The position numbers and the translations under genes were made by a program. Positions 1 through 6,221 of a stretch of DNA of 8,134 bases are shown here, one piece after another. This DNA comes from Candidatus Gastranaerophilales bacterium (GTDB lineage Bacteria > Cyanobacteriota > Vampirovibrionia > Gastranaerophilales > UBA9971). The DNA is taken from the NCBI GenBank assembly GCA_028277195.1, contig JANQGS010000244.1, forward strand, positions 1-8,134, in the 5' to 3' direction. The notes under the pieces are model-generated. The model saw nothing but the letters and a program-made list of their open reading frames with translations. It had not been told where the DNA came from and ran no database searches. Within the stretch, counting starts at the first letter, position 1. Every line of letters starts with the position of its first letter.

Positions 1-1
1 C

Positions 2-195
2 AAAAATCATCAGGTAACTGAGTTACTACGTTTAATCTGATGGATGGCTAAAAATCTTACTATAACTGACTATGCGCTTTTTGAGGTGTCAAACTTCCGT
101 AAAAATCAAGTTACTGAGTACCTACGTTTATTCCAAAAAATCGCCAAAAAGCTTGATATAACTGAATCCCTTTTTTTTAAGGTGTCAAACTTCCG
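2..195. repeat. Two imperfect tandem copies of a ~96-nt unit
   Basis: Copy A is about 2-99 and copy B about 101-195. Aligned without gaps at an offset of 96 (17-99 against 113-195), I count roughly 62 of 83 matching bases by hand. The best conserved blocks are AGGTGTCAAACTTCCG (84-99 and 180-195, identical), TATAACTGA (61-69 and 157-165) and CTACGTTTA (26-34 and 122-130, one mismatch at the first flanking base). Both copies open with AAAAATCA (2-9 and 101-108), which requires a 3-nt gap. Further copies may lie left of the window. There is no open reading frame in this stretch. I cannot assign the repeat to a known family; it could be an intergenic repeat, transposase or regulator binding sites, or a non-coding RNA tandem. 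Confidence 0.75.
14..26. other. Perfect short dyad in repeat copy A
   Basis: GTAACT-G-AGTTAC is a perfect inverted repeat with a single central base. It is flanked by a second 6-bp inverted repeat, CATCAG (8-13) and CTGATG (37-42). The matching place in copy B (110-122) reads GTTACT-G-AGTACC, in which the A-to-T change in the left arm is matched by a T-to-A change in the right arm; one other base breaks the symmetry. A one-base loop is too tight for an ordinary RNA hairpin, so a binding site for a dimeric protein is the more natural reading. Confidence 0.4.
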
Positions 196-244
196 GGAAG
201 AGGAAGAATAGGTTCTTTAAGTCTGTATAATAGCACCGCACGCG

Positions 245-2587
245 CTACTCTTCCAGGTACTTAACCAGATTATCTTCCATAAACCATATACCGCAAGGGC
301 ATACCCCGGCGCATATTCCGCACCCTATGCACTTATCCGGTTCGCTGACATATTCAAAACCGCCGTCAGGCTTCTGAATGCGTGCTATTGCCTGCTCGGG
401 GCATATTTCCTTGCAGTACTCACAATCCCTGCAATACCCGCAACTCATACAGCGGCCAACTTCCTCTTCCGTAGCCATTGCATCCACTTTATTAGCGTTG
501 ACTTGCAGGTAAAATTCATTTTTAACCCTGTCTCTTGGAATCATCGGAGCTTTAGCAAAGTCATCAAGTGGCCGGGCTGTGAGCATTCGGTGAATATTAA
601 GCGCCGCACGCCTGCCGTCAGCTATTGCATGGGTAAACAGGCCCTGTTTGTTAACATCTCCCGGGGCAAACACTTTTGGGTCAATTTCTGACTGCCGGTA
701 TTCATTTGTCCTGAACATGCCCTTTTCATCAAGATATTCCTTTTCAAGGAAAGACAAATCAGGCCTGTCTCCTACTGAAATTATGACAGTATCAGCCTCA
801 ATCACCCTGCCGTCCTTCAGGTGAACACCTTTTTCAGTAATTTTCTCGGTAAAGCAGGGCCAGAGAATCCTTGCCCCCAAATTTTCAACGTGTTTTATTT
901 CCTTATCAAAAGCAGCCGGCCTCTGGATGTCAATTGCGGTGACCTCCTTTGCCCCCAGGCCGTAAGCCCCTATAACAACATCCATTGCCGCATTCCCGGC
1001 GCCTATTACCACTACTTTTTCACCTATCCGGGGCTTTTCGCCTTTGTTTATATCTTTCAGGAAATCAAGCCCTTTTACAAGCCTTTCATGCCCTTCAAAA
1101 GGAATAACCACAGGGTTGTGCGCACCTGTTGCTATTATTATGGCGTCATATTCGGCTTTTAGTTCCCGGAATAACTCCCTGTCCACGGTCATGTCGGTCT
1201 TTACATTAACCCCGATATCAATTATGCGCCGGAGTTCAGCCTCCATAACCTTTCTCTCCAGCCTCTCTTCCGGGATAACCTGCATTAACTTGCCGCCAAA
1301 TACACTGTCCTTTTCCAGTACATCCACCCCGTATCCATGCTTTCTGAGCTGCCAGGCGGCAGAAAGCCCCGCAACACCCGAGCCTATCACGGCAATCTTT
1401 TCATTAAGCCGGACTTCAGGGGGTTTTACTTTTATACCCTGTGATAAAAGCCCTAATCCATCGATTTTTACCGGAATATCAAGATATCTTCTGTTGCATT
1501 CGTCTAAACAAAGGTTAGGGCAAACCTGGCCGCAAACAGAAGCCGGAAACGGGCTATATTCCAGGATAAGCCTTAGTGCCTCCTCATCTTTTCCCTGTCT
1601 TAAAAGGAAAATGCGCTTTTGTGTCGGGATTCCTATGGGGCAATTGTATTCACAGGGAGCGCTATACAGGGCGTTCTTCCAAACCGGGAATTTTAGCCTG
1701 TAATCACCAATTGAAACAAAATCAACCACTTCAAAGTCGTCCTGCAAAACATCCCCGAAAATACCGCCTTCAACCCATTTATCCAGCCTGAATTCCTTTA
1801 TTGCCATGGGCACTTTTTTAACGGCGCGTTCCTGGTATGTTTTGGCGACGATTTTTTTCCACTGGCTCATATTGCTCAAAACATTGATTAATTCAGGCTT
1901 TTCAATTTTTTCAAGAAAAACCGGCAATCCCCTGAGCAGAAAATCCCTGTCCCCGTCGTCTAGCTCCATTAAATAGACTTCGTTTGATAGCTCCTTAACA
2001 TTTCCCCTGATATATAAAGTACCGCCTACCATGCCCACGCAGCTTCTGTACCCGAGCACAGAATCCGTATCTTCGCAGCCATAGCCGCAAACAACGCCTA
2101 TTCCTCCGCCCATAAACTCGAAACTGAATGAACCGGTGTTTTCCAGAACCCAGAATTCCGGTGCGGGAAACCTGGGGTCATATTTCATAAGCGCGCCTGA
2201 GCGCGTGCCGACCCTGCCTCCCACGTAGATTTTGCCCGTAGCGGCGCAGTGGGCGGTTGTGTCCCCCCCGTCTCCCCTTAAGATAATTTCAGCCCCGGAA
2301 TTAAGCCAGCCTACATCTGCCGGGGCAGAGCCCTCCACAACTATTTGCGTGCCGGCCATGCCCATAGAGCCCAGGCGCTGGCCCGGGTTTGTTACCTTAA
2401 ATTTAAGGGTTTTGCCTGTCTTATCCCATAATGGACCGCCAATATCGTGCTGGCCACAGGCGTTTATTTCAAATTTTGTATAGCCTTCATCGAGTTTTTT
2501 ATATAATTCCTGCAATAACTGCCGGGTTGATATGCGCTGCCCGTCAATTATGCCGTTTATTTCCGCTGTTTTTTGTGTTTTTTCCAT
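245..2587 (-). CDS. GXGXG (GltB C-terminal)–GltD-like FAD/NAD(P)H oxidoreductase–double [4Fe-4S] fusion protein
   Basis: This is a 780-residue cytoplasmic flavoprotein. Residues ~15-230 form the glycine-rich right-handed beta-helix found at the C-terminus of the glutamate synthase large subunit and in FwdC (GGDTTAHCAATG, GGRVGTRSG, EFMGGGIGVVCGYG). Residues ~305-385 are the helical Fe-S domain of GltD/dihydropyrimidine dehydrogenase, with C312, C316, C352, C356, C360 and C364. Residues ~395-670 are the reductase: FAD site IGSGVAG (401-407), NAD(P)H site IGAGNAA (528-534) and the closing FAD motif APGD (641-644). The C-terminus carries two ferredoxin motifs, C719/C722/C725/C729P and C753/C756/C759/C763P, preceded by an extra C713xxC716. 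It probably moves electrons between NAD(P)H and a partner. The glutaminase and FMN glutamate-synthase domains are absent here and in its neighbours, so calling it glutamate synthase would be premature. The ATG has a short-spaced AAGG (2592-2595). It lies 50 nt after kamA and is probably co-transcribed. Confidence 0.93.
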   Translation of the reverse strand: MEKTQKTAEINGIIDGQRISTRQLLQELYKKLDEGYTKFEINACGQHDIGGPLWDKTGKTLKFKVTNPGQRLGSMGMAGTQIVVEGSAPADVGWLNSGAEIILRGDGGDTTAHCAATGKIYVGGRVGTRSGALMKYDPRFPAPEFWVLENTGSFSFEFMGGGIGVVCGYGCEDTDSVLGYRSCVGMVGGTLYIRGNVKELSNEVYLMELDDGDRDFLLRGLPVFLEKIEKPELINVLSNMSQWKKIVAKTYQERAVKKVPMAIKEFRLDKWVEGGIFGDVLQDDFEVVDFVSIGDYRLKFPVWKNALYSAPCEYNCPIGIPTQKRIFLLRQGKDEEALRLILEYSPFPASVCGQVCPNLCLDECNRRYLDIPVKIDGLGLLSQGIKVKPPEVRLNEKIAVIGSGVAGLSAAWQLRKHGYGVDVLEKDSVFGGKLMQVIPEERLERKVMEAELRRIIDIGVNVKTDMTVDRELFRELKAEYDAIIIATGAHNPVVIPFEGHERLVKGLDFLKDINKGEKPRIGEKVVVIGAGNAAMDVVIGAYGLGAKEVTAIDIQRPAAFDKEIKHVENLGARILWPCFTEKITEKGVHLKDGRVIEADTVIISVGDRPDLSFLEKEYLDEKGMFRTNEYRQSEIDPKVFAPGDVNKQGLFTHAIADGRRAALNIHRMLTARPLDDFAKAPMIPRDRVKNEFYLQVNANKVDAMATEEEVGRCMSCGYCRDCEYCKEICPEQAIARIQKPDGGFEYVSEPDKCIGCGICAGVCPCGIWFMEDNLVKYLEE

Positions 2588-2637
2588 TATGCCTTATTCT
2601 CTGTCAAAGGTTTTCAGAAATATTATAATACAAATAC

Positions 2638-3756
2638 CTAATCAAAACCCTGAACAGGCTCAAGGTCATCAAGCCAGTATGCCTCATCATTTCGCCTGTA
2701 TATACGGAGTTTTCCCAGGTCATCAAAATTTTTTGCCCTGTGGTACTTAAGGTAAATATACTTATTATCAACTCCTGCTATCTCTACTTTACCGCTTTCA
2801 TGCGACATTACATAGCGTGACCTTTTTGCGAGCCCGGAAACCCTTAATTTTGCCCTTTCAAATATTTCGTAACCCTCTACTATTGTGACCTTATAGGGAT
2901 AATTTCCCTCTGTGGGCCTGCCCTGGAAAAGATAATAAGGGGCCACCCCGGCAGAGGACAGCTTTTCCCACAGCTCGGCCAGTATAGCGGAATCATCATT
3001 AATTCCCCTTAACAGGGGGTTCTGGTTGGCGGTTATTATCCCGTTTTTTATCAACACTTCAAGACAGTGCAGCGCCTCGTTGGTGAGTTCCCTGGGGTGG
3101 TCAAAATGCGTCATCAGGTAAATGCGTTTTACCGGAGTGCTGTATTTTCTCAATACATCCACCAGTTTCTGGTCCTCAAGTATCCTGAAAGGGTTAAAAG
3201 CAGGCATTTTACTACCGATTCTTATTATGTCGACATGGCGGATTTCCCTTAATTCTGAAATAATGCTCTCCAGTTTTGCCGTTGACATTAAAAGCGGGTC
3301 ACCGCCGGTCAAAAGTACGTCTGTAACTTCGCCGTGCTCCCTTATATAGTTTATTCCCTCTTCCAGGTCGTAGGTTGCCTCGTCATTCCCGTCCATGAAT
3401 AAGCGCTTCCTGAAGCAGTACCTGCAATATGCCCCGCATACCTCATTGCATAACAGCAGTACCGTATCCGAATATTTGTGCTGGACTCCTTTTTGGACTG
3501 TGATTGCGGCTTCATTGCTCGCATCCAGCCTGCCCCAGGAAAGCAACTCGTCTTTCTCGGGTATGATTATTTTCCTTATGGGGTCATCCGGGTCTTCCCA
3601 GTTTATTAAGTTAAGGTAATAACTGCTTGCCCTGAATGCGTATTTTTCGCATACCGCATTTAACTCCCTTATTTCGTCCTCACCCAGGTTTTCTACTTTA
3701 TCCAGTCGTCTTAAATATTTATGTGCTTTACCAGACACTTCGGGTTTAAAATTCAA
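2638..3756 (-). CDS. KamA-family radical SAM protein (lysine 2,3-aminomutase homologue, substrate unknown)
   Basis: The 372-residue protein has the radical SAM triad C107-x3-C111-x2-C114 in CGAYCRYCF, which binds the [4Fe-4S] cluster and S-adenosylmethionine, then LLTGGDPL (148-155) and RIGSKMPAFNP (179-189), a layout typical of the lysine 2,3-aminomutase family. K323 in HESGK sits where the family's PLP-binding lysine is expected. From memory, Clostridium lysine 2,3-aminomutase grips the lysine side-chain amine with Asp293 and Asp330. The equivalent places here appear to be Q278 (YLFQGRP) and a site without Asp (VMSHESGK). The C-terminal zinc cysteines are also absent: no Cys follows C231. 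It therefore looks like a KamA subgroup of undefined substrate. The start is TTG; no in-frame ATG occurs before residue 121, and AGGAG lies 6 nt upstream. It follows ompH by 18 nt. Radical SAM family assignment is firm, the reaction is not. Confidence 0.92.
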   Translation of the reverse strand: MNFKPEVSGKAHKYLRRLDKVENLGEDEIRELNAVCEKYAFRASSYYLNLINWEDPDDPIRKIIIPEKDELLSWGRLDASNEAAITVQKGVQHKYSDTVLLLCNEVCGAYCRYCFRKRLFMDGNDEATYDLEEGINYIREHGEVTDVLLTGGDPLLMSTAKLESIISELREIRHVDIIRIGSKMPAFNPFRILEDQKLVDVLRKYSTPVKRIYLMTHFDHPRELTNEALHCLEVLIKNGIITANQNPLLRGINDDSAILAELWEKLSSAGVAPYYLFQGRPTEGNYPYKVTIVEGYEIFERAKLRVSGLAKRSRYVMSHESGKVEIAGVDNKYIYLKYHRAKNFDDLGKLRIYRRNDEAYWLDDLEPVQGFD

Positions 3757-3762
3757 ACGCTT

Positions 3763-3767
3763 CTCCT
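3763..3767 (-). promoter_or_regulatory. Strong ribosome binding site that fixes the TTG start of the KamA-family gene
   Basis: On the minus strand AGGAG stands 6 nt before the TTG at 3756-3754 (CAGGAGAAGCGTTTG). Just upstream, the ompH gene ends in three consecutive in-frame stops, TAATAATAA. The next in-frame ATG of the KamA gene lies far inside, after the radical SAM cysteines, so initiation at TTG is the only reading that keeps the active site. Confidence 0.8.
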
Positions 3768-3774
3768 GTTATTA

Positions 3775-4239
3775 TTACTTCTTAGCCTTCTGGTTCAACT
3801 TTTTAATCAGCTCTTCGGTAATATCAGTACCTCCGACTATAACACTCTGTTTATTAAAAACCATTTCAAATTTCTTACGCTTTGAGAGTTCTTCTATTTC
3901 CGCAAAAATGGTGTTTTCTATTTTTTCCCACTTTTCGGTCTGTTCCTTAATGAACGCTTTTCTTTTTATATTGAACTCTTCCCCGAACTTTTCCTCGAGG
4001 TTCTTTTTTTCAAGCGGCGTTTTCGCTGCTTTTACTTTTTTTTGCGCGTCAAGCAGGAACTTTTGTATGTCGGTTTCCTTTACTTTGAGGTCTGCTGATA
4101 CTTTTTGCGCTTCCGTGTAGTTATCTACAACCTTGCTTAAATCAACGACACCAAAGTCCCCTGACTTTGCCTGCGCTGAAAAAGAGCTTAAAACAAGCAG
4201 GGCAGCCATAAAAGAAATAAACAATTTAAAATTTTTCAT
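3775..4239 (-). CDS. ompH: OmpH/Skp-family periplasmic chaperone
   Basis: The 154-residue precursor has a Sec signal peptide (residues 1-24, basic MKNFK then a hydrophobic core, probable cleavage after AQA). The mature part opens with the family's typical strand FGVVDLSKVV (29-38). It continues as long, Lys/Glu-rich amphipathic helices (about 45-125) that would form the tentacle-like coiled arms, and closes with a short strand FEMVFNKQSVIVGGTDIT (123-140) and a helix, the standard OmpH layout. Length matches Skp (about 160 residues). Skp trimers hold unfolded outer-membrane proteins in the periplasm and hand them to BamA. The gene directly follows the bamA-like gene, as in many Gram-negative bacteria, which supports the call. 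AGGAG (4249-4253) lies 9 nt before the ATG. The lpxD/fabZ/lpxA genes that often come next are not here. Confidence 0.93.
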   Translation of the reverse strand: MKNFKLFISFMAALLVLSSFSAQAKSGDFGVVDLSKVVDNYTEAQKVSADLKVKETDIQKFLLDAQKKVKAAKTPLEKKNLEEKFGEEFNIKRKAFIKEQTEKWEKIENTIFAEIEELSKRKKFEMVFNKQSVIVGGTDITEELIKKLNQKAKK

Positions 4240-4248
4240 AATATTTAT

Positions 4249-4253
4249 CTCCT
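4249..4253 (-). promoter_or_regulatory. Ribosome binding site of ompH
   Basis: AGGAG on the minus strand, 9 nt upstream of the ATG at 4239. It is one of the two clearest Shine-Dalgarno sequences in the window; the bamA-like gene and the short-form lipoprotein start have none this good. Confidence 0.7.
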
Positions 4254-4271
4254 GATTTTATTTTATAAATT

Positions 4272-4302
4272 ATTATACACTAAAATCTTTCCCCTATGCC
4301 AA
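4272..4302 (-). promoter_or_regulatory. Possible internal promoter ahead of ompH
   Basis: On the minus strand TTGGCA (4302-4297, one mismatch to TTGACA) is followed after 19 nt by a perfect TATAAT (4277-4272), within the last codons and just past the stop of the bamA-like gene. The spacer is 2 nt longer than ideal. If active it would express ompH, the KamA gene and the GXGXG-GltD gene apart from bamA. The region is AT-rich, so a chance match is quite possible. Confidence 0.25.
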
Positions 4303-6208
4303 AAGTAAACCTTCCCCTTTTATTTCCGCTCCCCACGGCTGTTATAGGATAGCCATAGTCAAACCTTATCGGCCCGAGAAACGGAAGCGGTACTATAACA
4401 CCCGTCCCGATGGACATGGCGTAGCCCGGGTAGTTATAAAGCTGGTTAGTAACGGTTTCCTCAAAGAGTTTTCCGGTGTCAAGGAAAAACGCGAGCCTTA
4501 CATCCCTTACTATTTTATATTTTAAAAACCTGTCAATAAAAGGTATTGGTGTCCTGAACTCGGCAACGGCCATCATAAACCCTTCGCCGTTACCTACGTC
4601 CCCTTCCCTGAACCCTCTTATTGTATATGGTCCCCCCAGCCTGAACGCCTCAAATTCCGGTATATTGCCTATGATTTTTGAGCCCATTTTGCCGCCGATG
4701 ATAAATGTTGACTTTTTCCCCAGGGGAAAATATTTTCTAAGCGATAAATGCCCTTTTCCGAAGGTCCTGGCATCGCTGCCCAGGACGGCAAAATATTCCT
4801 TAAAACCCACTGAGCCGTACCAGCCTTTTGTGGGGAGCAGCAGGCTGTTTCTGGAGTCATAAACCAGGGAAGGGCCTATAGTGAGGAATGTCCCTCCTTT
4901 TAACTGTTTTGCCCTCTCTGTTATATTTATTTTTTGAGCGTTAAACAGGGCATTAATTTCGACTTCATCGCCCTCTCTCAGGTCAGTGTCTTCTATGCCT
5001 ATACTTACGCTTCCCGCCAGGTTTTTGACCTGTTTTAAGGGCCTTGCTACTTCTATGCTTCCCCCTATTCGCCTTTCAATACCCAAAGGCACCTGGTAGC
5101 TCGCCATATCCCTTGCAAAAGCGTTAACCTGCAGGGAATTCAGCGTATGCATAAGCCTCGGCTCGGTGAACCTGGCTTCAATCTGGTAACTTGCCCTGTC
5201 CACAACGTCCCTGTCATTCAATACCGTGCCGCTGCCCATCATGAAGCTGGTGCTTAACTCCTGGCCACGCCCCAGGAAATTGTTATCAATGTAGCCTACC
5301 TGCCCAAAAAGCCCCGTTTCCGAGTCCACGCCGCCGCCGAGCGATATAGAGCCCGTTCTTTTTTCGTCAACTTCTATGGTGAGTTTGTACTTATCGGGGT
5401 TTTCAATTGAAGGGGATATAACCCTCCGTACATCTGAAAACGCCCGTGTGCCAAACAGCCTTGTTAAATCCTGTTTTAACCTGGTTTCATTATATATTTC
5501 GCCCGGCTCTACCGTTAAATTCCTTTTAATTACGTAGTCTTTTGTCTTAAAATTACCGCTAATCTCAACTTCGTCGATAATTCCTTCGTTTATACTCACA
5601 TTTATCATCCCGTCCGGGTCATCGCTGACTTTTTTCACCCGGGCAAGTATATAACCCTTTTCAGCGTACATTTCCTCAATATTATGTATGGCCCGGTTTA
5701 GTTCCGTGATGTTCTGGGGCAGGCCTGCCTGGCTTTCCAGCACAGACAGCACTTCCGCCGATGAAACCGTTTCATTTCCCGTTATATTAAAACCCGTTAC
5801 CGGGACATTTTCCTCAACTTCTATATGCAGGACTATGCCGGAAGGCCCGGGCTCGGGCACGGCTTTAATCCTTTCGGTAAAATACCCCATTTTATAGAGA
5901 ATTTTGAGGTCTTCTTTTATTAAATCCCTGTTAAATTTAATGCCGGGTTTTGTTTTCAGCTCATTAAGTATCTTTTCCTTTGTTACCAGGGTATTTCCCT
6001 TGATTTTAATATCCCGGATGGTTATGGCTTCATCATATGACCTGTCTTTAAGTATATCCAGCCCTCCCGGGTCAATCTCCTGCGCACCGGTAAAAGGTTT
6101 TTCTCCTTCCTCCGCCGGGACCCTGGCTGAGCAAACCCCGCCATTCGATGACAGAAATAGGATTAATGAGCATGATATAATGCAACGTGCTTTTTTTATT
6201 CCATACAT
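4280..6208 (-). CDS. bamA: BamA-like Omp85 outer membrane assembly protein with three POTRA domains
   Basis: This 642-residue precursor starts with a Sec-type signal (residues ~1-28, KKAR then a hydrophobic core, likely cleavage after CSA). Three POTRA domains follow: ~63-134 (ITIRDIKIKGNT start), ~136-208 (VTGFNITGNETV start) and ~212-283 (DEVEISGNFKTKDYVI start). Residues ~284-642 are the 16-strand barrel, with GGPYTIRGFREGD (525-537) carrying the conserved RGF of the loop-6 lid motif, GPIRFDYGYP (612-621), and a C-terminal phenylalanine (GIGERF), the usual outer-membrane strand signal. BamA folds and inserts beta-barrel proteins. E. coli BamA has about 810 residues and five POTRAs, so this is a short form; three POTRAs are known in cyanobacterial and plastid Omp85. 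The adjacent ompH gene favours BamA over TamA. The ATG has no clear Shine-Dalgarno and lies 13 nt past the stop of the upstream lipoprotein gene, so translation may be coupled. Confidence 0.92.
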   Translation of the reverse strand: MYGIKKARCIISCSLILFLSSNGGVCSARVPAEEGEKPFTGAQEIDPGGLDILKDRSYDEAITIRDIKIKGNTLVTKEKILNELKTKPGIKFNRDLIKEDLKILYKMGYFTERIKAVPEPGPSGIVLHIEVEENVPVTGFNITGNETVSSAEVLSVLESQAGLPQNITELNRAIHNIEEMYAEKGYILARVKKVSDDPDGMINVSINEGIIDEVEISGNFKTKDYVIKRNLTVEPGEIYNETRLKQDLTRLFGTRAFSDVRRVISPSIENPDKYKLTIEVDEKRTGSISLGGGVDSETGLFGQVGYIDNNFLGRGQELSTSFMMGSGTVLNDRDVVDRASYQIEARFTEPRLMHTLNSLQVNAFARDMASYQVPLGIERRIGGSIEVARPLKQVKNLAGSVSIGIEDTDLREGDEVEINALFNAQKINITERAKQLKGGTFLTIGPSLVYDSRNSLLLPTKGWYGSVGFKEYFAVLGSDARTFGKGHLSLRKYFPLGKKSTFIIGGKMGSKIIGNIPEFEAFRLGGPYTIRGFREGDVGNGEGFMMAVAEFRTPIPFIDRFLKYKIVRDVRLAFFLDTGKLFEETVTNQLYNYPGYAMSIGTGVIVPLPFLGPIRFDYGYPITAVGSGNKRGRFTFGIGERF

Positions 6209-6221
6209 AATATACTTTTAT

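Noticed and set aside
2..195. CRISPR array
   Set aside because: There are only two copies, the period is ~96 nt, conservation is scattered over the unit, and no cas genes are present.
84..195. Insertion-sequence terminal inverted repeats
   Set aside because: TGTCAAACTTCCG occurs in direct, not inverted, orientation, and no transposase or target duplication can be seen; kept only as a possibility in the repeat finding.
190..200. Terminator hairpin after the last minus-strand gene (CTTCC-G-GGAAG)
   Set aside because: The single-base loop cannot form a stable hairpin as drawn, and no U-run follows directly in the transcript.
226..231. TATAAT on the plus strand
   Set aside because: No acceptable -35 box lies 16-18 nt upstream, and it would point antisense into the last gene.
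1044..1703. Long plus-strand reading frame of 219 codons
   Set aside because: It runs antisense inside the well-supported GXGXG-GltD gene and has a Ser/Pro-rich composition typical of a shadow frame. The same applies to the other plus-strand frames across 503-6824.
2621..2634. Promoter (TATAAT) in the 50-nt gap before the GXGXG-GltD gene
   Set aside because: The only TTGA-like -35 lies about 12 nt away and the base at the correct spacing does not match, so it is probably chance in an AT-rich gap.
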